DNA from: JAFGOM01 sp964605795
GTDB lineage: Archaea > Halobacteriota > Methanomicrobia > Methanomicrobiales > Methanospirillaceae
Assembly (NCBI GenBank): GCA_964605795.1
Contig: CAZSDZ010000005.1
Location: forward strand, 1-64,000
Reading direction: 5' to 3'
Length of the DNA: 64,000 nt
The position numbers were made by a program, and so were the translations under genes. Positions 54,962 to 64,000 of the stretch are shown here, piece after piece. The notes beneath the pieces were generated by a model, which was not told the DNA's origin, did not search any database, and worked only from the letters and a program-made list of their open reading frames with translations. Numbering within the stretch: position 1 is the stretch's first letter; the number at the start of each line of letters is the position of its first letter.

Positions 54962-55528
54962 ATGAAAATGGATTTAACTATAATTATCGGCGGTATTCTA
55001 CTTCTTATAATAATTGGTCTTGTCGGATTTCTAATTGTTACCTATAACCGGTTTGTATCGCTGAAAAATGCCGGAGAAGCGACACTCGGGCAGATTAAGG
55101 TCGCGATGAAGAAGCGCCTTGACATGATCGAGCAGTTACTCGGTGCGGTGAAGAGCTATGCCTCTTTTGAGAAGGATGTACTGGAGAAAGTTACCTCGAT
55201 GCGGGCATCCATGGCACAGGCGGGTCCCGCTGATATGAATCTCATGGAGCAGGAGTCCCGGTCCATTCTTGGTCGTCTCTTTGCGGTTGCAGAAGCATAT
55301 CCTGATCTCAAGACAAATACCACGGTTCTCTCCCTCATGGACGCGGTCAGGGGAGTGGAAGATGAGATTGCACGGCAGCGGTATACATACAACAATATTG
55401 TTCAGCAGTTCAATACCATGTGTGACACGATTCCGTCCAACATCATAGCAGCACTTCTGCATCTCGTAAAGATGGAGTACCTGGAGTTCGAAGAAGATAT
55501 TGAGAAGAGACCGGATGTCAGTTTTTAG
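54962..55528 (+). CDS. lemA: LemA family protein
   Basis: 188 residues. One N-terminal transmembrane segment (~5-27), then a helical bundle with the LemA pattern NRFVSLKNAGEATLGQIKVAMKKRLDMI, LLGAVKSYASFE and RQRYTYNNIVQQFNTM. Ribosome binding site AGGAGAT is right upstream. It is 15 bases before a DUF2207 protein, a pairing common in bacteria and archaea. Function of the pair is not established. Confidence 0.93.
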   Translation: MKMDLTIIIGGILLLIIIGLVGFLIVTYNRFVSLKNAGEATLGQIKVAMKKRLDMIEQLLGAVKSYASFEKDVLEKVTSMRASMAQAGPADMNLMEQESRSILGRLFAVAEAYPDLKTNTTVLSLMDAVRGVEDEIARQRYTYNNIVQQFNTMCDTIPSNIIAALLHLVKMEYLEFEEDIEKRPDVSF

Positions 55529-55543
55529 GAGGGAGGGTTCTGC

Positions 55544-57352
55544 ATGCGTGAAGAGAAGCAGATAGCCCTTCTTTTCCTGATAACCCTCATCATGGGTCTT
55601 TTGGGATCGGCAGCAGTCCTTGTGTTCCCTTCCCTTATCGAGCCTGATCTTGCTGTCAGCCGGTATGAAGCTACATTTTCATGGGACGGAACCCTCTCTG
55701 AAGAGTACCAGTACCAGGTCCGGGACGGTGAGGTGTACCGGAGTCTGAACCGGAGGTTCTCTGATTCCCTCCTCATGGAGCGAAAAGATACACCCTGTAT
55801 TGTTTTTGAATCGATGAGTGTTCCAGACGGCTCCCTTGCTTATGTAAAAGATTCATATAATCGGGTTTTTCTCCCTGGAGATGATACTGCGATTGTGCCT
55901 GATGCCATCCAATCCAATGCAGCTCCCGGAGAGATGGGAGCATACAATCCTTTGTATTATGATCCTGGAATTTATGTCGTGAAGTATATCGTACGGATGC
56001 ACCCCCCGGTCGAGTACGATGCCTCCTCTGCCCATCTGAACCTGAAACTGGCTGATGAACATATCCCATATACGGATGTACAGATTACCATCCCATCAGA
56101 ATATGTAAACGAGATATTTCCCCACCCCGATACCCTCTCTGTAGAAAAAACAGATGGTACCTACCTTATCTCCGGTAGTGTTCTTAAGGATGAGAACCTC
56201 GGGATTGAGTTGTTATTATCCCCTGATATCATCGATACCATCCCGGGATTCCCCCGGTATACCGAAGATGTCGAGGCACAGACACGCGATGCGAATCGTA
56301 TCAAAGAAAGCTTTGCTGCAGGCATCGTTTCCATTATCCATGCCATCTCTCTTCTCTTTGTGATCCTGGTACCATTTCTTCTGCTCGGCATCTGGTTCCG
56401 CTCAGGACGGGAGAGATCGTTTGAGGTACCTGATTCCATTAGTTTTGTTCCTGATCCGGCATTACAACCCTGGATGGTAAATCTTATCTTTAAGGGAGAT
56501 GCGGTATCCTTTGACAGGGACGGACTGTATGCGACATTGCTGTCCCTTCACCGGGACAAGAAGATATCTATTCTGCCAAATAAGGAAAAAAACGTAACGA
56601 TAACGGTTCTTGACGCGACAAGCGAAGATGCATATGAAAAGGAAGTACTGAACGTTCTCCTAGCCGTAAGCGAGGATAATGTTATCGACACCAAGAGACT
56701 ATCCACACTGGCAGATCTCGCAGATAATGACTCAGATGTCCAAAAAACGGTTCTTTACTACCAGAAACTCATTTCATCACTCAACTCGTATACTGATACA
56801 AAACTGATTGATACCTATATCACGAATGGAAGAGGCCATATATACCCGATTTTGGGATTGGGGATCACAGGAGCTGTTATCTCATTTATCAGTATCTTCA
56901 TCTTCCCGACCTATATTGGAACCCTGGTAGCAGCACTCATCCTGTTTATCATCACAGCAATCCAGGCAGGTGTTGCCCTAGCATTTCCGGCAACCCTCTT
57001 TGGGAGATGGAATAAGGATTATTACCGGGAAAAACTGCAGTGGGATGGTTTTGCTGCATTCCTCTCTGATTTTGCCGCGATGAAGAAGTATAGTTATGAA
57101 GACCTGGCAATGTGGGGAGACTGGCTGATTTACGGGACTGCTCTGGGCGTAGGAGAGAACGTAGGTAAAGCGATGGATAAACTGGACATTCATCTCCCAT
57201 ACCTGGATGAGTCCCCGGCTCTGTATCACACCGCTCTTCTGTCTGCTTTTGTTCCGGTGACCGCATACTCTGTTCCATCGTCCAGCGGTTCCGGTGGTGG
57301 GAGCTTCGGAGGAGGAGGCGGATTTGGAGGCGGGGGTGCCGGGGGGTGGTGA
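55544..57352 (+). CDS. DUF2207-domain membrane protein
   Basis: 602 residues. An N-terminal membrane segment (~8-30), a large extracytoplasmic beta domain (~35-250), a membrane segment (~265-290), a cytoplasmic region, a pair of membrane segments (~430-475) and a Gly/Ser-rich tail GGGSFGGGGGFGGGG. This is the DUF2207 architecture, often with a LemA gene before it. The gene overlaps no neighbour but follows lemA by 15 bases with GGAGGG as ribosome binding site, so they are an operon. Proposed roles in envelope stress are inference only. Confidence 0.85.
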   Translation: MREEKQIALLFLITLIMGLLGSAAVLVFPSLIEPDLAVSRYEATFSWDGTLSEEYQYQVRDGEVYRSLNRRFSDSLLMERKDTPCIVFESMSVPDGSLAYVKDSYNRVFLPGDDTAIVPDAIQSNAAPGEMGAYNPLYYDPGIYVVKYIVRMHPPVEYDASSAHLNLKLADEHIPYTDVQITIPSEYVNEIFPHPDTLSVEKTDGTYLISGSVLKDENLGIELLLSPDIIDTIPGFPRYTEDVEAQTRDANRIKESFAAGIVSIIHAISLLFVILVPFLLLGIWFRSGRERSFEVPDSISFVPDPALQPWMVNLIFKGDAVSFDRDGLYATLLSLHRDKKISILPNKEKNVTITVLDATSEDAYEKEVLNVLLAVSEDNVIDTKRLSTLADLADNDSDVQKTVLYYQKLISSLNSYTDTKLIDTYITNGRGHIYPILGLGITGAVISFISIFIFPTYIGTLVAALILFIITAIQAGVALAFPATLFGRWNKDYYREKLQWDGFAAFLSDFAAMKKYSYEDLAMWGDWLIYGTALGVGENVGKAMDKLDIHLPYLDESPALYHTALLSAFVPVTAYSVPSSSGSGGGSFGGGGGFGGGGAGGW

Positions 57353-57582
57353 TCTTTATTCCTCTCTTCCACCATAATATGCTAAAATTCAGACTTATCC
57401 CAATATTTCCGATTTTTAATTAAAATTTATCAGTTTTTATGACATCAGGTAACCATCTCCGACATTCAATCAGGATTCGAGATAAGAGAATGAGACACAT
57501 GACGATAGGAAAGAGTAATTAACAACCGACTTCATATTCAACAAAATCACATCTGTTTCTACAGGGACGGAGAGGGGATGAG

Positions 57583-60500
57583 ATGATGGAAAGGATACGA
57601 GTACTCTATGTCGATGATGAACCTGCCCTCTTGGAACTCGGAAAACTATTTCTTGAACGTGACGGGGAATTACTGGTTACGACCTGCGAAAGTGCACCCG
57701 AAGCGATCCGGCTCCTCTCAACTGATACCTTTGATGCGATCATTTCAGACTTCCAGATGCCGCAGATGGATGGGATAGAATTTTTACGGCACATAAGAGA
57801 GCAGGGAAATAAAACCCCGTTTATCATCTTCACCGGAAAGGGGAGGGAAGATGTCGTGATAGATGCAATCAACAGCGGGGCTGATTTTTATATCCAGAAA
57901 GGTGGGGATCCCAAACCACAGTTTGCCGAACTCTCGAACAAGGTCAGGTACGCGGTAGCGCGAAGAAGAAGTGAGAATGCTCTGCGGGAGAGTGAGGAGC
58001 GGTACCGCGGGGTTGTCGAGGACCAGACCGAGTTTATATGCAGGTTTTTACCTGACGGAACCATCCTTTTTGTAAACGATGCGTACTGCAGGTACTTCGG
58101 CCTGGATCGTGCAACAATCATCGGAAAACGGTTCGTTCCGGTCATCCATCCTGATGATAAACAAAAAGTCACCCGGTTTTTTGCTACAAGAACCCCAAAA
58201 GATCCTTCAGGAACTATCGATCAACGTATCATCATGCCTGACGGGCAGGTACTCTGGCAGACATGGAGTACGCGGGCAATATATAACGAGGGGGGAGGGA
58301 TTCGGGAGTTTCAGTCTGTTGGCAGGGATATTACCGAGCAGAAGCTTGCAATAATCGCTCTTGTCAAGAGTGAGGAACGGTACCGGATGTTTGCCGAGAA
58401 TATCACCGAGACGATCACGGTACTCGATCTCAACCTGCAGATTACGTACGTCAGTCCCTCTATCAGAACGCTCCGTGGATATATCGAAGAAGAGGCAATA
58501 CAGCAGTCTCTTGAGGATATTCTTACACCATCATCGTTAAAACTGGCTCTTGTGCAATTCCAGGAAGAGATGCAGCGTGAATCAGAGGGGCAAGGGGATC
58601 CTCAAAAAACAATTTCCATTGATCTCGAGGAGTATAAAAAGGATGGAACAACCATCTGGGTGAATAATACCATCCGGTTTATCAGGGACAAAGACGGACG
58701 ACCAACTTCACTTCTTATCGTATCACGGGATATCACCGAGCAGAAAAAAGCAGAAATTGCCCTGATTGAGAAGAGTGATGAACTCCTTGCTGCCAACGAA
58801 GAACTTACCGCAACAGAAGCAGAGATACGGCACCAGTTTAACGAGTTATTCAAGGCAAAACAGGAGATCGAGTCTGTTAAGGAACGACTTCTTCTGGCAA
58901 TGGATGCAGCGGAACACGGATTCTGGGACTGGGATCTTATCACAAACAAGGCGTACTTCAGTCCCGGTTACTATACTATGCTGGGATATGAACCAGATGA
59001 ATTCCCGGGAAATTATCAGACCTGGATAGAATTGCTTTATCCTGATGATGCAAAGACGGTTGTACCCCGCATTGAAGAGCATATCAGGAAGATGGAACCA
59101 TATGAAGAGGATTTTCGACTCAGATGCAAAGATGGGAGATATCGATGGATATCAGGCAGGGGAAAGGTATTTATCTCAGAATCAACCGGGAAACCGTCAC
59201 GGGCTCTCGGAGTTCATGTTGATATCGATGATCGGAAACGGATGGAACTAGAGCTCCTGCATAAGAATCAGGAACTCACAACCATCGGGGAAGAACTTAA
59301 GAAGCAGTGTGAGTTACGTGCTGCCGGGGAGACTGAGATCAGAGAGCAGTTTGATGCTTTGTCTGCAACAAAAGAGAAGCTACAGAGATCTGAGGAGCGG
59401 TACAGGCTGGTTGTTGAGCATGCCCGGGAAGCTATCATCATACTTAAGGACGGAATGCTTGTGTATGCCAACCCAAAGAGTATTGAGATGCTTCATACCG
59501 GAAACGATGATATCCTAAACCAATCTTTTACCGATTTTGTTCATCCCGGGGATCGTGCACGTTTCCTGGCACAGTACGAGAAACAGATTGTGTGTACCGA
59601 TACGGGAGACACCACAAAATCCTTTGATATTAGATTGGTATGCAAAACAGGAGACGACTACTGGGGTTCTCTCACTTTAATAAGGATAGAATGGGATGAG
59701 CGTCCGGCAGCTCTTCTCTTCCTCAATGACATCACAGAACAGAAGAAGGTTCTCGATGCCCTCAAAGAGAGTGAGGAGCTGTACCGCACCCTGATCAATA
59801 ACACGAATGATATCATCTGGCAGACCACAACGAATCTGGAATTTACTTTTATCAACGATGCCCAGAGTATAACTACTGGTTATGAAAAAGAAGAGATCAT
59901 CGGCCATTATCTCTTTGAATTTTTGACAGAAGAATCGACAGAACTGGTAAAAAACCGTCTTTTTCAGCGTCTCTCTGAGAACTCTCAAAAGACAGAAGTG
60001 AAACGCTCAATCTTTGAGATCCAGATGAAGAGAAAAAATGGGAGTGTCATCTGGATTGAGGTGAGTGTAACCCCGATTATCTGGGCTGACGGCTCTCTTG
60101 CCGGATTTCAGGGTATCAGCAGGGATATCACCAGCCGAAAAGCAACAGAAGACGCACTCATCGCCGAACGGGAGCAGCTCATATCCATCTTTGACAGTAT
60201 TGATGAACCGGTTTACATCACCGATCCAGCAACCAACGAAGTACTGTATGTCAACAAAAAGCTGAAACAGATTCTCGGGAAAGATCCAACGGGCGGGAAA
60301 TGTTACCAGGAACTGCATCATAAAGAATCTCCCTGTGAATTCTGTACAAATAATCGGATCTTCGCACAAAAGTATGAACCATATCGGTGGGAGCATTACA
60401 ATGAGATTTTGGGTAAGCACTATGCAATCACCGACCGCATTATCCACTGGCCTGATGGCCGGGAAGTGCGGCTTGAACTGGCTATTGATATCACCAGGTT

Positions 60501-62313
60501 AAAACAGATAGAAGAAGAACTCCGGAAGAGCAGAAACCTTCTTTTGGCCACCCAGCGTCTTGCCGTAATTGGCGGATGGGAATGGAGTCCGGACGAGACC
60601 CTTACGTGGACAGAAGAGATGTACCGAATCCATGAGTTAAACCCGGATGATATCCCGCCTGGTTCACCTGATCTGATTGAAACAAGTTTATCCTGTTTTG
60701 CCCCTGCTGACAGGAGTACTCTAAAAGATGCATTCTGGCGTTGTGTTCGGGAAGGAAAACCATATGACATGGAGTTACCCTTTACCACGATCAAGGGGAA
60801 ACGTCTGTGGATTCGGACTGTTGGAAAAGCCGTTATAAAAGATAAACACACCGTCTGTGTTATTGGATTTTTTAGTGATATAACTGAACGAAAGCAGGCT
60901 TTACTGGCATTGCAGGAGGAGCGGGATCTCTTCTCAGGAGGACCGGTCTGCACTATTATCTGGGGAGTAAGTGAAAACTGGCCAGTCCTCTCGGTTTCCC
61001 GTAATGTGCATGAAATTCTCGGATACACACCTGAAGAACTCACTGATGAAAATTTCCGTTATACGATGCTGGTGCACCCCGGGGATCTGGAACGAATCGA
61101 ACAGGAGGCCAATAACAACATTGCTAACCATATCGAGACCTATGAACAGTCATACCGCTTACGCAGGAAAGATGGGGAGTACCGCTGGTTTTACGATTAC
61201 ACAAAACTCGTTCGGGATGAGTTTGACCAGGTAGAGATGGTCCGCGGGTACCTTATTGATCAGACCCGGCAGAAAGAGTATGAGAACCTTCTTGTACATG
61301 AGCGCCAACATCTCGCCGATATCATCGAGGCAACACATCTGGGGACATGGGAGTGGAATATAAAGAGCGGTGAGATCACCATGAATGAACGGGGAGCCAG
61401 TATTATCGGATATAGCCTACATGAGCTGGAACCGATCACGATCGAGACTTGGAAACGTCTCATCCACCCCCAGGACAAACAAAAGAACGGGGAACTGCTC
61501 ATGAGGCATTTTCATGGTGAACTTGATTATTATGTCAGTGAGTATCGAATACAGCATAAGGGTGGTCACTGGATCTGGATCCATAACCGGGGAAAGGTCA
61601 GTTCGTGGATTAATGAAAAAGAACCCCTCCTGATGCAGGGAACACTCCTGGATATCACTGAGCGCAAACAGGCAGAGATGGAACTGCGGGCTGTAAATAA
61701 AAAGCTAACCCTGCTTTCAGGGATTACCCGGCATGATATCTTAAACAAGCTCATGATCCAAAAAAATTACCTCGATCTCCTCGAGGAAGAGGCTGGCCGG
61801 TCACAGTATTTAGCAGGAATCCGTGAGGCTGCAGAGACTATCGAGCGGCAGATCGCATTTACCAGGCAGTACGAAGAGCTCGGAACCCGGGATCCTGAAT
61901 GGCTCTCGCTAGAAAAAATGCTCTCTGCAATCGAGGATACCCGGATTCCGATTCAGTGTACGTGCCACAATATCAGTATCTATGCTGACCCGATGCTTGA
62001 GAGGGTATTTTTCAATCTCTATGACAACACACTCCGCCATGCAGAGGAGACAGATACAATCAGGGTCTCATGCAGAAAGACACAATCCAGCCTTATCATT
62101 CTCTGGGAGGATAAGGGCCCGGGAATTCCTCATAACCAGAAAGAACAGATATTTGAGAGGGGATTTGGTAAAAATACCGGCCTTGGCCTCTTCCTGACCC
62201 GGGAGATCCTCTCTCTGACTGATATAACCATCTCTGAGAACGGGACCTATACAAAAGGAGCAGAGTTTGTGATACGTATTCCTGATGGGAACTGGAAAGA
62301 GACAGAATCCTGA
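57583..62313 (+). CDS. Giant sensor kinase: REC, about nine PAS domains, histidine kinase
   Basis: 1576 residues, soluble. REC (1-125): DDEPALL, phospho-acceptor in IISDFQMPQMDG, FTGKGRED and FYIQKGGDP. It is followed by about nine PAS/PAC domains (to ~1355), each ending in DITEQKKA/DITERKQA, with coiled-coil helices (~385-435, 555-600). One PAS (~855-975) has a Cys cluster, KCYQELHHKESPCEFC, resembling redox or metal PAS sites. Then H-box ITRHDILNKL, N-box DNTLRHA, EDKGPGIP, GLGLFLTREIL. Presumably a cytosolic redox or metabolite sensor with an N-terminal receiver that may be a phospho-sink or partner. No output response regulator is adjacent. Confidence 0.92.
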   Translation: MMERIRVLYVDDEPALLELGKLFLERDGELLVTTCESAPEAIRLLSTDTFDAIISDFQMPQMDGIEFLRHIREQGNKTPFIIFTGKGREDVVIDAINSGADFYIQKGGDPKPQFAELSNKVRYAVARRRSENALRESEERYRGVVEDQTEFICRFLPDGTILFVNDAYCRYFGLDRATIIGKRFVPVIHPDDKQKVTRFFATRTPKDPSGTIDQRIIMPDGQVLWQTWSTRAIYNEGGGIREFQSVGRDITEQKLAIIALVKSEERYRMFAENITETITVLDLNLQITYVSPSIRTLRGYIEEEAIQQSLEDILTPSSLKLALVQFQEEMQRESEGQGDPQKTISIDLEEYKKDGTTIWVNNTIRFIRDKDGRPTSLLIVSRDITEQKKAEIALIEKSDELLAANEELTATEAEIRHQFNELFKAKQEIESVKERLLLAMDAAEHGFWDWDLITNKAYFSPGYYTMLGYEPDEFPGNYQTWIELLYPDDAKTVVPRIEEHIRKMEPYEEDFRLRCKDGRYRWISGRGKVFISESTGKPSRALGVHVDIDDRKRMELELLHKNQELTTIGEELKKQCELRAAGETEIREQFDALSATKEKLQRSEERYRLVVEHAREAIIILKDGMLVYANPKSIEMLHTGNDDILNQSFTDFVHPGDRARFLAQYEKQIVCTDTGDTTKSFDIRLVCKTGDDYWGSLTLIRIEWDERPAALLFLNDITEQKKVLDALKESEELYRTLINNTNDIIWQTTTNLEFTFINDAQSITTGYEKEEIIGHYLFEFLTEESTELVKNRLFQRLSENSQKTEVKRSIFEIQMKRKNGSVIWIEVSVTPIIWADGSLAGFQGISRDITSRKATEDALIAEREQLISIFDSIDEPVYITDPATNEVLYVNKKLKQILGKDPTGGKCYQELHHKESPCEFCTNNRIFAQKYEPYRWEHYNEILGKHYAITDRIIHWPDGREVRLELAIDITRLKQIEEELRKSRNLLLATQRLAVIGGWEWSPDETLTWTEEMYRIHELNPDDIPPGSPDLIETSLSCFAPADRSTLKDAFWRCVREGKPYDMELPFTTIKGKRLWIRTVGKAVIKDKHTVCVIGFFSDITERKQALLALQEERDLFSGGPVCTIIWGVSENWPVLSVSRNVHEILGYTPEELTDENFRYTMLVHPGDLERIEQEANNNIANHIETYEQSYRLRRKDGEYRWFYDYTKLVRDEFDQVEMVRGYLIDQTRQKEYENLLVHERQHLADIIEATHLGTWEWNIKSGEITMNERGASIIGYSLHELEPITIETWKRLIHPQDKQKNGELLMRHFHGELDYYVSEYRIQHKGGHWIWIHNRGKVSSWINEKEPLLMQGTLLDITERKQAEMELRAVNKKLTLLSGITRHDILNKLMIQKNYLDLLEEEAGRSQYLAGIREAAETIERQIAFTRQYEELGTRDPEWLSLEKMLSAIEDTRIPIQCTCHNISIYADPMLERVFFNLYDNTLRHAEETDTIRVSCRKTQSSLIILWEDKGPGIPHNQKEQIFERGFGKNTGLGLFLTREILSLTDITISENGTYTKGAEFVIRIPDGNWKETES

Positions 62314-62391
62314 TACCGCTTTTTCTCCCCTTCACCTCTACAATTCATTCCTGGTCCGTTATTTTTGCAAACGGGAAAAAATTTTATAAGG

Positions 62392-62400
62392 ATAATAAAG
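62392..62400 (+). promoter_or_regulatory. TATA-like box upstream of rubrerythrin
   Basis: TTTTATAAG lies about 120 bases before the rubrerythrin ATG, which would give a leader of about 95 bases. A second AT element, CTATAA, lies nearer the gene (about 45 bases before the ATG). Not discriminated by sequence alone. Confidence 0.3.
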
Positions 62401-62518
62401 AGTAAACCGGGAAGAGGGTTTTTTTCTGAATGATAGATTCCATAGATTTATCATGTTTTAGGACACAAACTACCCTATAACACCAGTAACGCGTCAAGGT
62501 ACCGTTACGGAGAGTATC

Positions 62519-63091
62519 ATGAAACTTTCAGGAAGTCAGACAGAAAAGAACCTGCTCGGGGCATTCGTAGGAGAATCCCAGGCCAGAACCAGGTACCAGT
62601 TCTTTGCGAGTGTTGCAAAGAAAGAAGGATTTGAACAGATATCTGCCATTTTTACCGAGACTGCAGACAACGAGAAGGAACATGCAAAGTTGTTCTTTAA
62701 AGCCCTGGAAGGAGGCGAGGCAGAGATAACCGCCTCGTTTCCGGCAGGGGTAATCGGAACAACAGCCGAGAACCTGAAGGCGGCTGCAGAAGGAGAGAAA
62801 CATGAATGGGGCATTTTATATCCTTCATTTGCCGAAACTGCAGAAAAAGAAGGTTTTTCTGACATTGCCAATACATTCCGTCAGGTAGCAACGGTTGAAG
62901 CACACCATGAAGAACGGTACAGAACATTACTTCGAAATATTGAGAGCGGTGCTGTCTTTTCCCGGAAAACCGAAGTCTCGTGGAAGTGCAGAAATTGTGG
63001 TCACATCCATACCAGTGCAACTGCTCCTCTCGAGTGCCCGGTCTGTTCCCATGCACAGAGTTATTTTGAACTGTGGTGTGCAAATTACTGA
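62519..63091 (+). CDS. rbr: Rubrerythrin
   Basis: 190 residues. A ferritin-like diiron domain with ExxH sites (NEKEHAKLFF and EAHHEERYR, plus Glu in AFVGESQARTRYQFFA) and a C-terminal rubredoxin-like iron site CRNCGHIHTS...CPVCSHA. It reduces hydrogen peroxide in anaerobes. Ribosome binding site ACGGAGAG is at 62507-62514. It is next to a flavodoxin gene that may act as or interact with its electron donor; a rubredoxin gene is absent here. Confidence 0.95.
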   Translation: MKLSGSQTEKNLLGAFVGESQARTRYQFFASVAKKEGFEQISAIFTETADNEKEHAKLFFKALEGGEAEITASFPAGVIGTTAENLKAAAEGEKHEWGILYPSFAETAEKEGFSDIANTFRQVATVEAHHEERYRTLLRNIESGAVFSRKTEVSWKCRNCGHIHTSATAPLECPVCSHAQSYFELWCANY

Positions 63092-63188
63092 TACCGGGGT
63101 TCATTTCCCCGATTTGAGAGCAAAAGAACAACCGGATTAATTAATCTTTCGAGTTGCAGTTTCCGTTAAAAAATCACTGGCTCTCTTC

Positions 63189-63195
63189 TTTTTTT
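63189..63195 (+). terminator. T-run terminator after rubrerythrin
   Basis: Seven T about 98 bases beyond the rubrerythrin stop and 76 bases before the flavodoxin start, suggesting separate transcripts. Confidence 0.3.
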
Positions 63196-63270
63196 AAATA
63201 TCAGGTGGACTGAGGCAATAAACGTCAATACCCTGATACGTGTGCCCGTACCAATCTAGTACGCAAGACC

Positions 63271-63771
63271 ATGAGTACGATCCTTATCACCTATAAAACC
63301 CGGACAGCATCAACAGCAGAGATATCTCAGGCTATTGGGAATGAACTGACCACCATGGGGTATGACGCTGTTATCTCCCCGATACATGAGGTATCATCCA
63401 TAGCGATGTATGATGCCATCGTGTTAGGAGCACCGGTCTACATGGGGCATGTGGAAAAAGAACTCTTCTCGTTTGTAAAGGAGGAACGAGAACTCTTAAA
63501 AACCAGACCCTTTGCAATCTTTGTGGTCGGGATTGCACCGGTTCTCCCTGACGAGAACGGAGTTATTAACCTTCTTGACCAGATAAAAAAGACCATATCT
63601 CCATTAGAACCGGTTGCCGTGACGATGTTTGCAGGCAGACTGGAACGGGAAAAGGTATCGTTTGTAAAGAGAAAACTGATAGATCTCATGAAAGTTCCCA
63701 CAGGGGACTTCAGGAACTGGGATGATATACGGGCCTGGGCACAAAATCTCCCGGCTCTTTTCTTTAGCTGA
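63271..63771 (+). CDS. Flavodoxin-fold protein (HemG-like flavodoxin)
   Basis: 166 residues. FMN phosphate-binding loop YKTRTASTAEIS, then VLGAPVYMGHVEKELFSF, matching flavodoxin_5/HemG-type proteins. Likely an FMN-dependent electron carrier or oxidoreductase. HemG (protoporphyrinogen oxidase) is a member, but this organism's heme needs are unclear and other members act otherwise, so I name only the fold. Ribosome binding site weak; ATG follows ACGCAAGACC. Confidence 0.8.
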   Translation: MSTILITYKTRTASTAEISQAIGNELTTMGYDAVISPIHEVSSIAMYDAIVLGAPVYMGHVEKELFSFVKEERELLKTRPFAIFVVGIAPVLPDENGVINLLDQIKKTISPLEPVAVTMFAGRLEREKVSFVKRKLIDLMKVPTGDFRNWDDIRAWAQNLPALFFS

Positions 63772-64000
63772 CCGGATACCGGGATTATTTCAAGGATTGG
63801 GAAAAAACAGATCCAAACCTTTCATTCTGTTTTTTTAATAGATCAGAACGATTCCGCTACTGCCTGATATCAGGAACGATGAAACCTTGCACATACTCTC
63901 TATTGGGATCATTTATGGTACGGTTCATTTCGGTTTATTCGAAAAGCACGATATAACTGTTCCAGCAGCAGGAACCGTGCAACTTCATGGGAGAATGTCA
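63772..64000. other. Window end, no gene seen
   Basis: Beyond the flavodoxin stop there is a terminator and a further ~160 bases with no supported gene; the window ends inside it. Confidence 0.4.
63830..63836 (+). terminator. T-run terminator after the flavodoxin
   Basis: Seven T about 59 bases past the stop codon at 63771. Confidence 0.35.

Noticed and set aside
63271..63771. Calling the flavodoxin hemG (protoporphyrinogen oxidase)
   Set aside because: The fold matches, but the enzyme activity cannot be derived from sequence and a heme branch is not shown here.
1..64000. CRISPR arrays and cas genes
   Set aside because: No regular direct repeats with spacers were found; the repeats seen are coding (TPR, PAS, PPC).

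Overview
The window looks like chromosomal DNA of a methanogenic archaeon of the order Methanomicrobiales, and the style is close to Methanospirillum; the species assignment is inference. The evidence is a methanofuran-biosynthesis TIM-barrel gene (mfnB), an archaeal-type CCA-adding enzyme and ThpR, an archaeal ValRS, the C5 tetrapyrrole pathway combined with a SUMT methyltransferase and a Met8-like dehydrogenase, an oxygen-sensitive class III ribonucleotide reductase, a Yip1-type membrane protein, a tRNA gene without an encoded CCA, and a huge REC/multi-PAS histidine kinase typical of this order. No rRNA, CRISPR array or complete insertion sequence was seen.

Layout. 0-5.7 kb: a small membrane protein, then a leftward operon of a Na+/K+-ATPase-like P-type ATPase and two TrkA/RCK proteins, and an orphan ABC ATPase. 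5.8-9.1 kb: two paralogous secreted proteins built from tandem PPC-like repeats. 9.4-11.6 kb: a uracil/hypoxanthine-DNA glycosylase-like enzyme and a Yip1-like membrane protein. 11.8-17.6 kb: a leftward six-gene tetrapyrrole operon (met8-like, hemA, hemB, hemL, hemC, cobA) with overlapping or near-touching genes, then tRNA-Gly(GCC). 18-24.5 kb: a response regulator and a vWA / PP2C / kinase triad of the TerY-P (YegL-YegK-YegI) type. Its 1404-residue kinase carries an active-looking kinase domain and a second one that has lost its catalytic residues. 24.6-33.9 kb: hydrogenase maturation protease, PKD-TPR protein, ValRS, tmk, a HisA-like protein, mfnB, guaB, and an autoregulated-looking winged-helix regulator overlapping an Hsp20-like gene.

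34.2-42.5 kb: a disulfide oxidoreductase, a glutaredoxin/NrdD pair with an unusual NrdD C-terminus, ThpR/CCA enzyme, and a TPR protein. 42.7-49.3 kb: a clostripain-like protease, a ROK sugar kinase, an AT-rich patch with a glycosyltransferase and a CapK/PaaK-like adenylate-forming enzyme, and a chagasin-like protease inhibitor. 49.4-57.4 kb: a CPA2 antiporter with a fused RCK module, secreted and hypothetical proteins, a secreted papain-like protease, and a LemA/DUF2207 pair. 57.5-64 kb: the REC-PAS-kinase, rubrerythrin and a flavodoxin.

Themes: potassium/sodium homeostasis (P2C ATPase with RCK partners, plus the CPA2 antiporter), tetrapyrroles for F430, corrinoid or siroheme, anaerobic redox and oxidative-stress defence, and extracytoplasmic proteolysis with a matching inhibitor. 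The most unusual features are the dual-kinase phospho-signalling triad, the P2C ATPase-RCK operon, the NrdD without a visible zinc domain, and the inverted-repeat operator at the start codon of the regulator/Hsp20 pair.
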